A stretch of 64,000 bases of DNA from Pseudoalteromonas sp. A25 (lineage in GTDB: Bacteria; Pseudomonadota; Gammaproteobacteria; Enterobacterales; Alteromonadaceae), in NCBI RefSeq assembly GCF_009176705.1, contig NZ_AP021846.1:776001-840000 (forward strand), written 5' to 3'. The notes below the pieces were generated by a model. It ran no database searches and had not been told where the DNA came from. It saw only the letters and a list, made by a program, of their open reading frames with translations. Numbering within the stretch: the first letter of the stretch is position 1; each line of letters begins with the position of its first letter. Shown in pieces: positions 57,125-64,000 of the stretch. Position numbers and translations under genes: made by a program.

Positions 57125-57711
57125 CCGCACTGTTGTACCTTGCCAATATCTAGGGCAGCTAAACTCACCAGCTGCCCTTTAAAGTTTTTCTCAAACGCTA
57201 CCATGGTGCCGACTTTATTCTCTTCAAAAGCATTATGTTTTGTTAATTGTGCAACCAATTGGGCGCTCACCTCGAGTAATGTTTGCTGCTGACAATCAGC
57301 AATAACCCATGTATTGGTATGTTTTTCTATTAATTGACCACGTCCACTATAGAGTTGTTTTAACGTCTGTGTGTCTTTGGCTAGGCTATCATCTAAATGT
57401 TGTTTTGCCGTGACGCGAGATAAACTGTATTGACCATTTTTTATCGTATGTATTTCAACCTGTTGGTAGTCATTCAGGTTCAATGTATGCAATGGGTGAA
57501 CCGTTTTATCGTATTCGCTATACAGCAGATGGGCCAAAAATATAGCGCCAATGCTTGCGCACACCCACTGCATAGTTGCCCAAGGTGATTTATCTTTGGG
57601 TTTTTTACATGCAGTTTTAAACTGAGCAAGTTGCTTTTTTGAAAGCTTGTTTTGCCTTTTTTGAGCATCGAACTCTTCTTTTAAAAGTTTGTCTAGTTGC
57701 TCATCGTTCAT
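57121..57711 (-). CDS. Putative membrane anti-sigma factor
   Basis: A 196-residue single-pass protein: cytoplasmic N-terminus of ~45 residues (DEQLDKLLKEEFDAQKRQ), helix at about 46-63, then a periplasmic domain with a cysteine near residue 153 and at 195 (KVQQCG). It has no zinc HxxxCxxC motif. The overlap with the ECF sigma gene (start at 57711, sigma stop at 57701) is the usual sigma/anti-sigma layout, which is the main reason for the call. GGAGAG lies 5 nt upstream of this ATG. No named family recognised. Confidence 0.68.
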   Translation of the reverse strand: MNDEQLDKLLKEEFDAQKRQNKLSKKQLAQFKTACKKPKDKSPWATMQWVCASIGAIFLAHLLYSEYDKTVHPLHTLNLNDYQQVEIHTIKNGQYSLSRVTAKQHLDDSLAKDTQTLKQLYSGRGQLIEKHTNTWVIADCQQQTLLEVSAQLVAQLTKHNAFEENKVGTMVAFEKNFKGQLVSLAALDIGKVQQCG

Positions 57712-58246
57712 GGTTCTCTCCAAGTACTTGCTTGAGCTGTTGCCGTGCATAGCGCAAGCGCGTTTTTATCGTTTCGATATTACTTTGCGTGATCTGCGCA
57801 ATCTCTTTGAGTGAAAAGCCTTCGAGTTGCAAAGACAGCGCTTCTTTTTGCAAAAAAGGCAGTTGTGTAATGGCAGTACTTAAATCAGTTGCAGGCTCAA
57901 AGATTACTTGGGTGTCTATTAATGTGTGCTCATCTAACGCACACCCTCTGCGTTGCCTTCTTACTTCGTCAACCAGCGCGTTGCGGGCAACTTTAAACAG
58001 CCAAGCTTTAGGGGAGTGTGAAGCTTCATAATGGTGTTTTTTCTCCATAATAGTAAGCCAAGTTTTTTGACAAATATCATTTGCTAATACGTCATTGGAG
58101 TGACTGCGCAAAAAATGATAGAGGTCTTGACTATGTTGCTCTATTAGCAGCTCTAAATATTTATTATCGCCACTTTGTTTATAGGCTAAAAGCGCGTCAT
58201 CAGGGGGCGCTTGGTCAACAAACCAAGATTTTAAAGCTATTAGCAT
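57701..58246 (-). CDS. ECF-type RNA polymerase sigma factor
   Basis: A 181-residue sigma-70-family protein with region 2 (DLYHFLRSHSNDVLANDICQ; AWLFKVARNALVDEVRRQRR) and region 4 (LPFLQKEALSLQLEGFSLKE and IETIKTRLRYARQQLKQ). I use the ATG at 58246, reached by GAGAG upstream; a TTG at 58279 would lengthen it. It is co-directional with the downstream anti-sigma gene and follows a TonB gene by 36 bp. The regulon is unknown. Confidence 0.9.
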   Translation of the reverse strand: MLIALKSWFVDQAPPDDALLAYKQSGDNKYLELLIEQHSQDLYHFLRSHSNDVLANDICQKTWLTIMEKKHHYEASHSPKAWLFKVARNALVDEVRRQRRGCALDEHTLIDTQVIFEPATDLSTAITQLPFLQKEALSLQLEGFSLKEIAQITQSNIETIKTRLRYARQQLKQVLGENHER

Positions 58247-58282
58247 AGGCACTCTCTTAGGGGGCTTGTAGCCCCTCAATTA

Positions 58283-58918
58283 TTACTGCTGAGCTAAGTT
58301 AAACTCTAACACAACATTTTGATTGGTTTGCAATGTAGCTTGTCCATTTTCTATTTTAGGGCGGTATTTCCAGCGTTTTAATGCGGCAATTGCTGAGCGT
58401 TCAAATACGCGTTTTGGTTCTGCGTCGAGCACGTTTATGTCAATCACCTCACCGTTTGGTGAAATTGAAAAAGCCAGTTTTACCCAACCCTGAATGCCGT
58501 CTCTTGCTGCGGTAATTGGATATTTGGGTTCAACTCTAACTATCGGAGTTGCATTACCCTCGGTTGGCATCATTGTTGGTGGCGATAGCGTCATTTTTGG
58601 TACAGGTACTTGTGGTGCATAAGGTGTAGCTGTCGAAATCTCTGTTGTTGGCGGCGTATTATTCACCACTTTAGTTGGTGGTGGCTGTATTTTAGGTGGC
58701 TCTGGAAGTTTCGGCTTTTCTTCTGGCGGTGTATCTTTTTTTACTTGCCCAAGCTCAATAGGGATAATTGGCTTTGGTTGTGCAATATGGATTTCATCTT
58801 GCGATACAAGCTGCTCCATAAATGCAAACGCTGCAGCAGTCATTGCCGTACCTCCAAGTACTGCAACAAGTAACTTTTTATAATTGAGTGAGTCATTTTG
58901 AGCTTCAAATACATACAT
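58283..58918 (-). CDS. TonB-family energy transducer
   Basis: A 211-residue protein with one N-terminal helix (about 17-35), a proline-rich periplasmic spacer (DTPPEEKPKLPEPPKIQPPP at 62-81) and a C-terminal TonB domain: RVEPKYPITAARDGIQGWVK and VFERSAIAALKRWKYRPKIE. It passes proton-motive force to outer-membrane TonB-dependent receptors. No exbB/exbD is adjacent. It lies upstream of the sigma gene on the same strand and could be co-transcribed. Confidence 0.9.
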   Translation of the reverse strand: MYVFEAQNDSLNYKKLLVAVLGGTAMTAAAFAFMEQLVSQDEIHIAQPKPIIPIELGQVKKDTPPEEKPKLPEPPKIQPPPTKVVNNTPPTTEISTATPYAPQVPVPKMTLSPPTMMPTEGNATPIVRVEPKYPITAARDGIQGWVKLAFSISPNGEVIDINVLDAEPKRVFERSAIAALKRWKYRPKIENGQATLQTNQNVVLEFNLAQQ

Positions 58919-59045
58919 AGTGTGATCCTATTTGTGGTTTTTCCTATACAACGAAGCAGAATCTAAAAAGGGGTGAATGATTTTTTAAAATTCTTTTCTG
59001 AGTAAGAAAGCGCTACAATAGTGAGCCAGTTTGCAAGAGGTTATT

Positions 59046-59552
59046 ATGCAGTTACAAAAAATAGATAAAGCGCGCTATCGCAATCATTTAAATAAAGTCA
59101 TTGTGGCGTGTGTTGCCTCTTTAACCATGGGCAGTTTAGGGATTTCTCAAACACTCATTGCTTTGTTCCCCGACCCCGATGGTAGCCATTTCCACTGGAA
59201 CTTACTGGGTGTTATCGTCAGTGTTGTAGTTATCGGTTTTGTTTTAAAAAAGTACCGTACTCATCCATTTATGTATGAAGTCAACTATGTGTGGGAGCTC
59301 AAGCAAGCACTTAACAAAGTGACGCGCAAAATGCCTAAACTAAAAAAAGCGGCGCAACAAGGGGATGTTGAGGCGATGTTAGCCATGCAGTTCAGCTATA
59401 GTGGCTCAAAACAGCTGTGGGAGTTAGACGACAACACTATCACGCTTGATGATTTGAGTATTTGGCAGTCGCAATTAGATACGTTGGCGGCTCAATATCA
59501 CGTGCAGCTTAACTTGGCACAGTACAATGAATCTACACTTAAAAAGTTTTAA
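59046..59552 (+). CDS. DUF3087 family membrane protein
   Basis: A 168-residue protein with two predicted helices (about 17-38 and 51-68) separated by a short loop containing PDPDGSHFHWN, followed by a soluble C-terminal ~95 residues rich in helices (LKQALNKVTRKMPKLKKAAQQG). The pattern MQLQKIDKARYRNHLNKV fits the DUF3087 family of gammaproteobacteria, of unknown function. AGAGG 6 nt upstream supports ATG 59046. It stands alone between tonB and ribA. Confidence 0.75.
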   Translation: MQLQKIDKARYRNHLNKVIVACVASLTMGSLGISQTLIALFPDPDGSHFHWNLLGVIVSVVVIGFVLKKYRTHPFMYEVNYVWELKQALNKVTRKMPKLKKAAQQGDVEAMLAMQFSYSGSKQLWELDDNTITLDDLSIWQSQLDTLAAQYHVQLNLAQYNESTLKKF

Positions 59553-59615
59553 CGGCCCTGATCACGGCTGATATGTAGAGTACTTGTTTTTTAAATTTTA
59601 AATACCATCTCTATG

Positions 59616-59638
59616 TTATCACGAGCGAAATGTGATAA
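59616..59638. promoter_or_regulatory. Inverted repeat upstream of ribA
   Basis: Arms TTATCAC (59616-59622) and GTGATAA (59632-59638), nine bases apart, lie about 36 bp before the ribA start. The symmetry could mark a regulator-binding site, but the sequence matches no operator that I recognise. Confidence 0.35.
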
Positions 59639-59674
59639 TGTAACAATTATATTTATTTTAAGGTCTGAGAAGTC

Positions 59675-60301
59675 GTGGCAGAAGTAAGAGCGAGAGTGCA
59701 GTTAAACGTAGGGCAGCATAGTCATATCCCTGCGGAAATAGTTTCTTTTAGTGGTCTTAAAGATGGCCACGAGCATGTGGCGCTGATTTTTAATAAAGCG
59801 GATACAGAACAAACCACACCGCTTATTAGAATGCACTCTGAGTGTTTAACTGGTGACGTATTTCACTCTTCTCGTTGCGATTGCGGCGAGCAACTCAATG
59901 AGTGTATTGAGAGCATGCACAAACAAGGTGGCGTGCTTCTTTATTTACGCCAAGAAGGCCGCGGTATTGGTTTGTATAACAAAATAGATGCGTATGTTTT
60001 ACAGTCTCAAGGGATGAATACCTATGAGGCCAATAACCATCTAGGGTTTGCTGATGACTTAAGAGATTTTTCTGATGCTGTACTTATGCTCAAAGCGCTT
60101 GGTTTGCATCAGGTTAAGCTAATGACCAACAACCCCAATAAGCTGAATGCGTTGCGCGAAGCTGGCATTGAAGTTGAGGCGGTAATTGGCACTCAAGCGC
60201 ACGTAAAATCCGGGCATGTAGGCAATCGCAGCTACCTCGAAACCAAGGTTAAGCATGGTGCGCACATGTTAGATATTAAAAAAGTATCTAAACCTAAGTA
60301 A
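59675..60301 (+). CDS. ribA: GTP cyclohydrolase II
   Basis: First step of riboflavin synthesis, GTP to diaminohydroxy-ribosylamino-pyrimidine phosphate, with loss of formate. The 208-residue protein has the zinc cysteines in [19 protein letters not shown] (C-x10-C-x-C), the [17 protein letters not shown] core and [11 protein letters not shown] is the start. Stand-alone RibA with no RibB fusion. The flavins it makes feed FMN for the NQR pump encoded upstream. Confidence 0.95.
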   Translation: MAEVRARVQLNVGQHSHIPAEIVSFSGLKDGHEHVALIFNKADTEQTTPLIRMHSECLTGDVFHSSRCDCGEQLNECIESMHKQGGVLLYLRQEGRGIGLYNKIDAYVLQSQGMNTYEANNHLGFADDLRDFSDAVLMLKALGLHQVKLMTNNPNKLNALREAGIEVEAVIGTQAHVKSGHVGNRSYLETKVKHGAHMLDIKKVSKPK

Positions 60302-60325
60302 TACAGTACCCACTGCAGTTATAAG

Positions 60326-60347
60326 TGCGACCAGTTGGTCGCATTTT
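60326..60347 (+). terminator. Terminator after ribA
   Basis: TGCGACC/GGTCGCA stem with an AGTT loop and short T tract. Confidence 0.75.
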
Positions 60348-60395
60348 GCGTTCTAATCGGTATAATCACAGTGTTTTTATCAACGTAGAGTTAAT

Positions 60396-61193
60396 ATGTC
60401 TGCCAAGTTTAGAGTGTTTAAAGCTGCCATGGGTGTGCAGTGGTTAAAAGCGGGTTGGGAAATATTTAAAACCCAGCCGATGACATTTATTGTGATGCAT
60501 ATATTTATGATTGCTGTGGCGTTATTACCTTTGGCTATGCCTCCACTGCAATTGGTAGCGGCCTTTTCGGCACCATTTTTAACTGCAGGTTTTTATCTGG
60601 CAGTACTAAGTAAGCAACAAGGTAAAGTTATTTCTCTGGCTAGTATATTGGCTGCTTTTTCTGCTAAAGGGCGTCGATTGCATCTGTTTCGTTTGGGGTT
60701 ATATCAGCTTGGCGTAGTGATTTTACTTACTTGGGGAGCTGGGTTGATGTTTGAAGAAGCGTTGAGCATCATGGAGAGCGCAACCCCACAGCAATCACCA
60801 GAGCAACTCATTAGCGCTATAATGGCGAGTATTTCATTGGCAGATGTTATGTTATTTGTTGTTGCACACTCTCTTAATATGATGGCATTTGCTTATGCAC
60901 TACCACTGGTATTCTTTAAAGGTGAAACAAAAATTATAAAAGCTTTAATGCAATCTCTGAAGGTGTTTTTTGTGAATATGGCTCCGTTAGGTGTATATAG
61001 TCTGCTGATCGGTATTCTTATTGCAGCTGCGGTTCCTTTGAGTATGGTGCCATTGCTGATCATAATGCCTATCGCTTACATCAGCTTTTTTGTGTCGTTT
61101 CAGGCTATTTTTATGCCGCAAGAACAGCAATCTGATGAGACATCACAAAGTGCGACCAGCACTTCAGGTGACACAGGGCGTTTTGACGCCTAA
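60396..61193 (+). CDS. BPSS1780/YciC-like integral membrane protein
   Basis: A 265-residue protein with about six hydrophobic segments (starting near residues 31, 60, 103, 143, 195 and 214) and a serine/threonine-rich polar tail. The opening VQWLKAGWEIFKTQPMTF is characteristic of the BPSS1780-type membrane family of gammaproteobacteria; the function is unknown. AGAG lies upstream of the ATG. Its stop overlaps the recX start by one base, so recX may be translated from the same message. Confidence 0.8.
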   Translation: MSAKFRVFKAAMGVQWLKAGWEIFKTQPMTFIVMHIFMIAVALLPLAMPPLQLVAAFSAPFLTAGFYLAVLSKQQGKVISLASILAAFSAKGRRLHLFRLGLYQLGVVILLTWGAGLMFEEALSIMESATPQQSPEQLISAIMASISLADVMLFVVAHSLNMMAFAYALPLVFFKGETKIIKALMQSLKVFFVNMAPLGVYSLLIGILIAAAVPLSMVPLLIIMPIAYISFFVSFQAIFMPQEQQSDETSQSATSTSGDTGRFDA

Positions 61194-61657
61194 TGGATGA
61201 GAGTGAACAGCAAAAGCTTAAAAACTATGTACTTTGGCTATTGGGTAGGCAGGAATACTCTAAAAAAGAACTCAAGCAAAAGTTAAAGGCGAAGCAGGCA
61301 GACGACGATTTTATAGAAAACTTACTCCAGTGGTGTGAATCGCTTGGTTATGTCGATGATAATCGGTATTGTGAGAGTTTTCTAAGAAGACAGCTAAATA
61401 AAGGGCTAGGGCTTAAACGAGTGCTAGCCGAAGCGGGGAATAAAGGGGTTGATCGAGCCCTCTTAATGGAATTGATTGAGACACAAGAAGTTGATTGGTT
61501 TGAACTGGCATTAGATGTTTATGTTCGAAAGTTCACTTCGACCCCGAAACAACTCGATTATAAAGAAAAAGCAAAGCGCGTGCGTTATATGATGTATCGC
61601 GGCTTTAGCTATGAAGAAATAGATTTTGCAATGCAAGCAGCAACAATGGGTGAATAA
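61193..61657 (+). CDS. recX: Regulatory protein RecX
   Basis: Small helical modulator of RecA filaments. The 154-residue protein shows RecX repeats: [40 protein letters not shown], and [20 protein letters not shown] with its C-terminal hydrophobic/arginine-rich helices. It lies 4 bp before the alaS start, the order usual in recA-recX-alaS, although recA is not in this window. Confidence 0.93.
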   Translation: MDESEQQKLKNYVLWLLGRQEYSKKELKQKLKAKQADDDFIENLLQWCESLGYVDDNRYCESFLRRQLNKGLGLKRVLAEAGNKGVDRALLMELIETQEVDWFELALDVYVRKFTSTPKQLDYKEKAKRVRYMMYRGFSYEEIDFAMQAATMGE

Positions 61658-61661
61658 TCAC

Positions 61662-64000
61662 ATGCAGCACATGACTACCGCACAGATCAGGCAAGCGTTT
61701 TTAGACTACTTTGCCAAACAACAACACCAAGTTGTGCCTTCAAGCTCGTTGATCCCGGGCAATGATGCCACATTGTTATTCAACAATGCCGGTATGGTGC
61801 AATTTAAAGATGTTTTTTTAGGCGCTGAAAGCCGCCCTTACAGCAGAGCAACCAGCTCACAGCGATGTGTGCGTGCAGGTGGTAAGCATAATGATTTAGA
61901 AAACGTAGGCTACACGGCGCGTCACCATACCTTTTTTGAAATGCTAGGTAACTTTAGTTTTGGTGACTATTTCAAGCAAGATGCAATTAAGTTTGCTTGG
62001 CAGTTTTTGACTGACGTTTTGCAACTTCCAAAAGAGAAGCTGTTGGTCACAATTTACCATAGTGATGATGAAGCCTTTGATATTTGGCATAAAGAAGTGG
62101 GTATTGAGGCAGATAAAATTATTCGCATTGATACTGCGGATAACTTCTGGTCAATGGGTGATACCGGCCCATGTGGCCCTTGCTCAGAAATTTTCTACGA
62201 TCATGGTGAACATATTTGGGGCGGTCGTCCGGGTACGCCTGAAGAAGATGGCGATCGTTTTATCGAGATCTGGAACCTTGTATTTATGCAATACAACCGT
62301 CATGCCGATGGCACGATGGAGCCTCTACCAAAGCAATCGGTTGATACTGGTATGGGTCTAGAGCGTATTTCTGCCATTATGCAGGGCGTGCACTCAAACT
62401 ATGAAATTGATTTATTCCAAGGTTTAATCAAAGCGGCTGCAGAAGTCACAAATGCACAAGATTTAGAAGATAAGTCGCTACGTGTTGTAGCCGACCACAT
62501 TCGTTCGTGTGCATTCTTAGTGTCTGATGGCGTGATGCCATCTAACGAAGGTCGTGGTTATGTGCTACGTCGTATTATTCGCCGAGCTGTGCGCCATGGT
62601 AATAAATTGGGCGCAAAAGGGGCGTTTTTCTATAAGTTGGTAGCAGCATTAATTGAGCAAATGGGCCAAGCTTACCCTGAACTTGCTAAGCAACAAGCAA
62701 TCATTGAAAAAGTACTGCGCATTGAAGAAGAGCAGTTTGGTAAAACGCTTGACCGAGGGTTGGCGATTTTAGAAGAGAGCTTGGTAGGCATCGAAGGGGA
62801 TGTTATTCCTGGCGAGCTGGTATTTAAACTGTACGACACTTATGGTTTTCCTGCGGATTTAACGGCTGATGTAGCGCGTGAGCGTTTCATGACCATCGAT
62901 GAAAAAGGTTTCCAAGAATGCATGGAAGTGCAGCGCAAGAAAGCCCAGCAAGCAGGCAAGTTTGGCGCAGATTACAACGAGCAGTTGAAGTCTGAAAAAA
63001 CCACAGACTTTAAAGGCTACGATGCTGTGCATTACTCTGGCACGGTTGTGGAGTTGTTCCATGAAGGTCAAGCCGTATCTGTGTTAGAAGATGGTCAGCA
63101 AGGTATTGTTGTTCTTGACCGCACACCATTCTACGCTGAGTCGGGTGGCCAAGTGGGTGATACGGGCGCATTGAAAGTGGCCAATGGTGAATTTGTTGTC
63201 ACAGATACCACCAAACTAGGTAATGCATTTGCACATCACGGTACAGTGACTGGCCGCATTAGTGTGAATGAGAAAGTTGAGGCTCAAATTGATGCATCGC
63301 GCCGCGAAGATATCAAGAAAAACCACACTGCAACGCACTTAGTTCATGAAGCGCTTCGTCAAGTATTGGGTGAACACGTGGCACAAAAAGGTTCGTTGGT
63401 AATGCCAGATCGCTTACGTTTTGACTTCTCGCATTTTGAAGGAGTAACAAAACAGCAGCTGCGTGAAGTAGAGAAAATGGTTAATGCGCAGATCCGCGCT
63501 AACTTTGCTCTAAATACAGAGCTAATGGACATCGATGCAGCCAAAGAAAAAGGTGCAATGGCACTATTTGGTGAAAAATATGATGACGAAGTACGCGTTG
63601 TATCAATTGGTGATTATTCAATTGAATTGTGTGGTGGTACCCATGTTAAGCGTGCTGGTGACATAGGTCTGTTCAAGATTGTTTCTGAAGGCGGTATTGC
63701 TGCAGGTGTTCGCCGTATTGAAGCGGTGACAGGTGCTGAAGCATTTAACTATGTGGCAGAGCAAGAACAACAACTTAACGACATTGCTGCCTTATTAAAA
63801 GGGGATATGAGCAATGTGCTTGATAAAGTAACTAACTTATTAGAGAAAAATAAAGGCTTAGAGAAGCAGCTCTCACAGCTTAACGATAAGTTGGCAAGCG
63901 CTGCAGGTGCCTCATTACTTGAATCGGCAGTTGACGTTAACGGCATTAAGCTACTTGTTGCTAACGTAGCAGGTACAGAGTCAAAAGCGCTGCGTGGCAT
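61662..64000 (+). CDS. alaS: Alanyl-tRNA synthetase (partial, C-terminus outside window)
   Basis: Charges tRNA-Ala and edits mischarged Ser/Gly. The frame from the ATG at 61662 (GGTGA 9 nt upstream) gives 779 residues to the right edge, so roughly the last 85-100 residues are missing. Aminoacylation motifs are QFKDVFLG and [14 protein letters not shown]; the editing-site zinc ligands are in [11 protein letters not shown] and [14 protein letters not shown] second ATG at 61671 is a possible start. Coupled to recX by a 4-bp gap. Confidence 0.95.
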   Translation, partial: MQHMTTAQIRQAFLDYFAKQQHQVVPSSSLIPGNDATLLFNNAGMVQFKDVFLGAESRPYSRATSSQRCVRAGGKHNDLENVGYTARHHTFFEMLGNFSFGDYFKQDAIKFAWQFLTDVLQLPKEKLLVTIYHSDDEAFDIWHKEVGIEADKIIRIDTADNFWSMGDTGPCGPCSEIFYDHGEHIWGGRPGTPEEDGDRFIEIWNLVFMQYNRHADGTMEPLPKQSVDTGMGLERISAIMQGVHSNYEIDLFQGLIKAAAEVTNAQDLEDKSLRVVADHIRSCAFLVSDGVMPSNEGRGYVLRRIIRRAVRHGNKLGAKGAFFYKLVAALIEQMGQAYPELAKQQAIIEKVLRIEEEQFGKTLDRGLAILEESLVGIEGDVIPGELVFKLYDTYGFPADLTADVARERFMTIDEKGFQECMEVQRKKAQQAGKFGADYNEQLKSEKTTDFKGYDAVHYSGTVVELFHEGQAVSVLEDGQQGIVVLDRTPFYAESGGQVGDTGALKVANGEFVVTDTTKLGNAFAHHGTVTGRISVNEKVEAQIDASRREDIKKNHTATHLVHEALRQVLGEHVAQKGSLVMPDRLRFDFSHFEGVTKQQLREVEKMVNAQIRANFALNTELMDIDAAKEKGAMALFGEKYDDEVRVVSIGDYSIELCGGTHVKRAGDIGLFKIVSEGGIAAGVRRIEAVTGAEAFNYVAEQEQQLNDIAALLKGDMSNVLDKVTNLLEKNKGLEKQLSQLNDKLASAAGASLLESAVDVNGIKLLVANVAGTESKALRG

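Overview
This 64 kb window looks like a core chromosomal segment of a marine gammaproteobacterium, most likely Pseudoalteromonas or a close Alteromonadales relative. That assignment is an inference from the moderate-to-low GC content, a complete Na+-translocating NQR operon with its own ApbE and NqrM, gene order shared with E. coli/Shewanella/Vibrio, and short dispersed repeats of the TATACCAATT...AATTGGTATA kind. Both window edges cut genes: hemL on the left and alaS on the right. I see no prophage, plasmid module, CRISPR array, rRNA or intact insertion sequence.

Layout, left to right. 1-4.7 kb: hemL, pyrB, hemJ and a CBS-domain ClC channel (minus strand), facing erpA; a 58-residue membrane protein converges on erpA across a shared terminator. 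5-10 kb: an XRE regulator, the ampG/cyclophilin/yajG/rlmG block, then divergent alkB and bolA. 10-13.4 kb: fabV, an AraC-type regulator and an SDR epimerase. 13.8-21.3 kb: nqrABCDEF, apbE and nqrM, covering both the sodium pump and its flavinylation and iron maturation. 21.3-29.3 kb: cobC, then a compact cobalamin riboswitch heading a tightly overlapping run btuD-btuC-cobT-cobS-cobU-cobQ-cobO-btuF for B12 uptake, corrinoid adenosylation and nucleotide-loop assembly. 29.3-34 kb: ung, a DUF3545 gene, transaldolase, yaaA, a MITE-like element and an MFS transporter.

34-38 kb: an orphan periplasmic binding protein next to a large hybrid histidine kinase, probably a sensing pair. 38-47.7 kb: srmB/trmN6, a small HEAGH (zincin-like) protein, fldB, xerD-dsbC-recJ-prfB-lysS; this order from fldB matches E. 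coli, and prfB carries the programmed +1 frameshift. 47.8-49.4 kb: a tRNA-Ser(GCU) followed by four intact tRNA-Arg(ACG) genes embedded in many decayed tRNA-Arg copies and 170-bp tandem repeats. 49.6-53.2 kb: a two-gene unit of a large lipoprotein and a HEAT-repeat protein that looks to me like a bacterial relative of vitellogenin-type lipid-transfer domains; this is my best candidate for an undescribed system. 53.5-57.1 kb: a NamZ-type muramidase, a MurR/RpiR regulator and an NhaC-type transporter. 57.1-58.9 kb: TonB, ECF sigma factor and putative anti-sigma factor. 59-64 kb: a DUF3087 protein, ribA, a BPSS1780-type membrane protein, recX and alaS.

All functional calls come from reading motifs and protein similarity by eye plus gene order; no database search was run.
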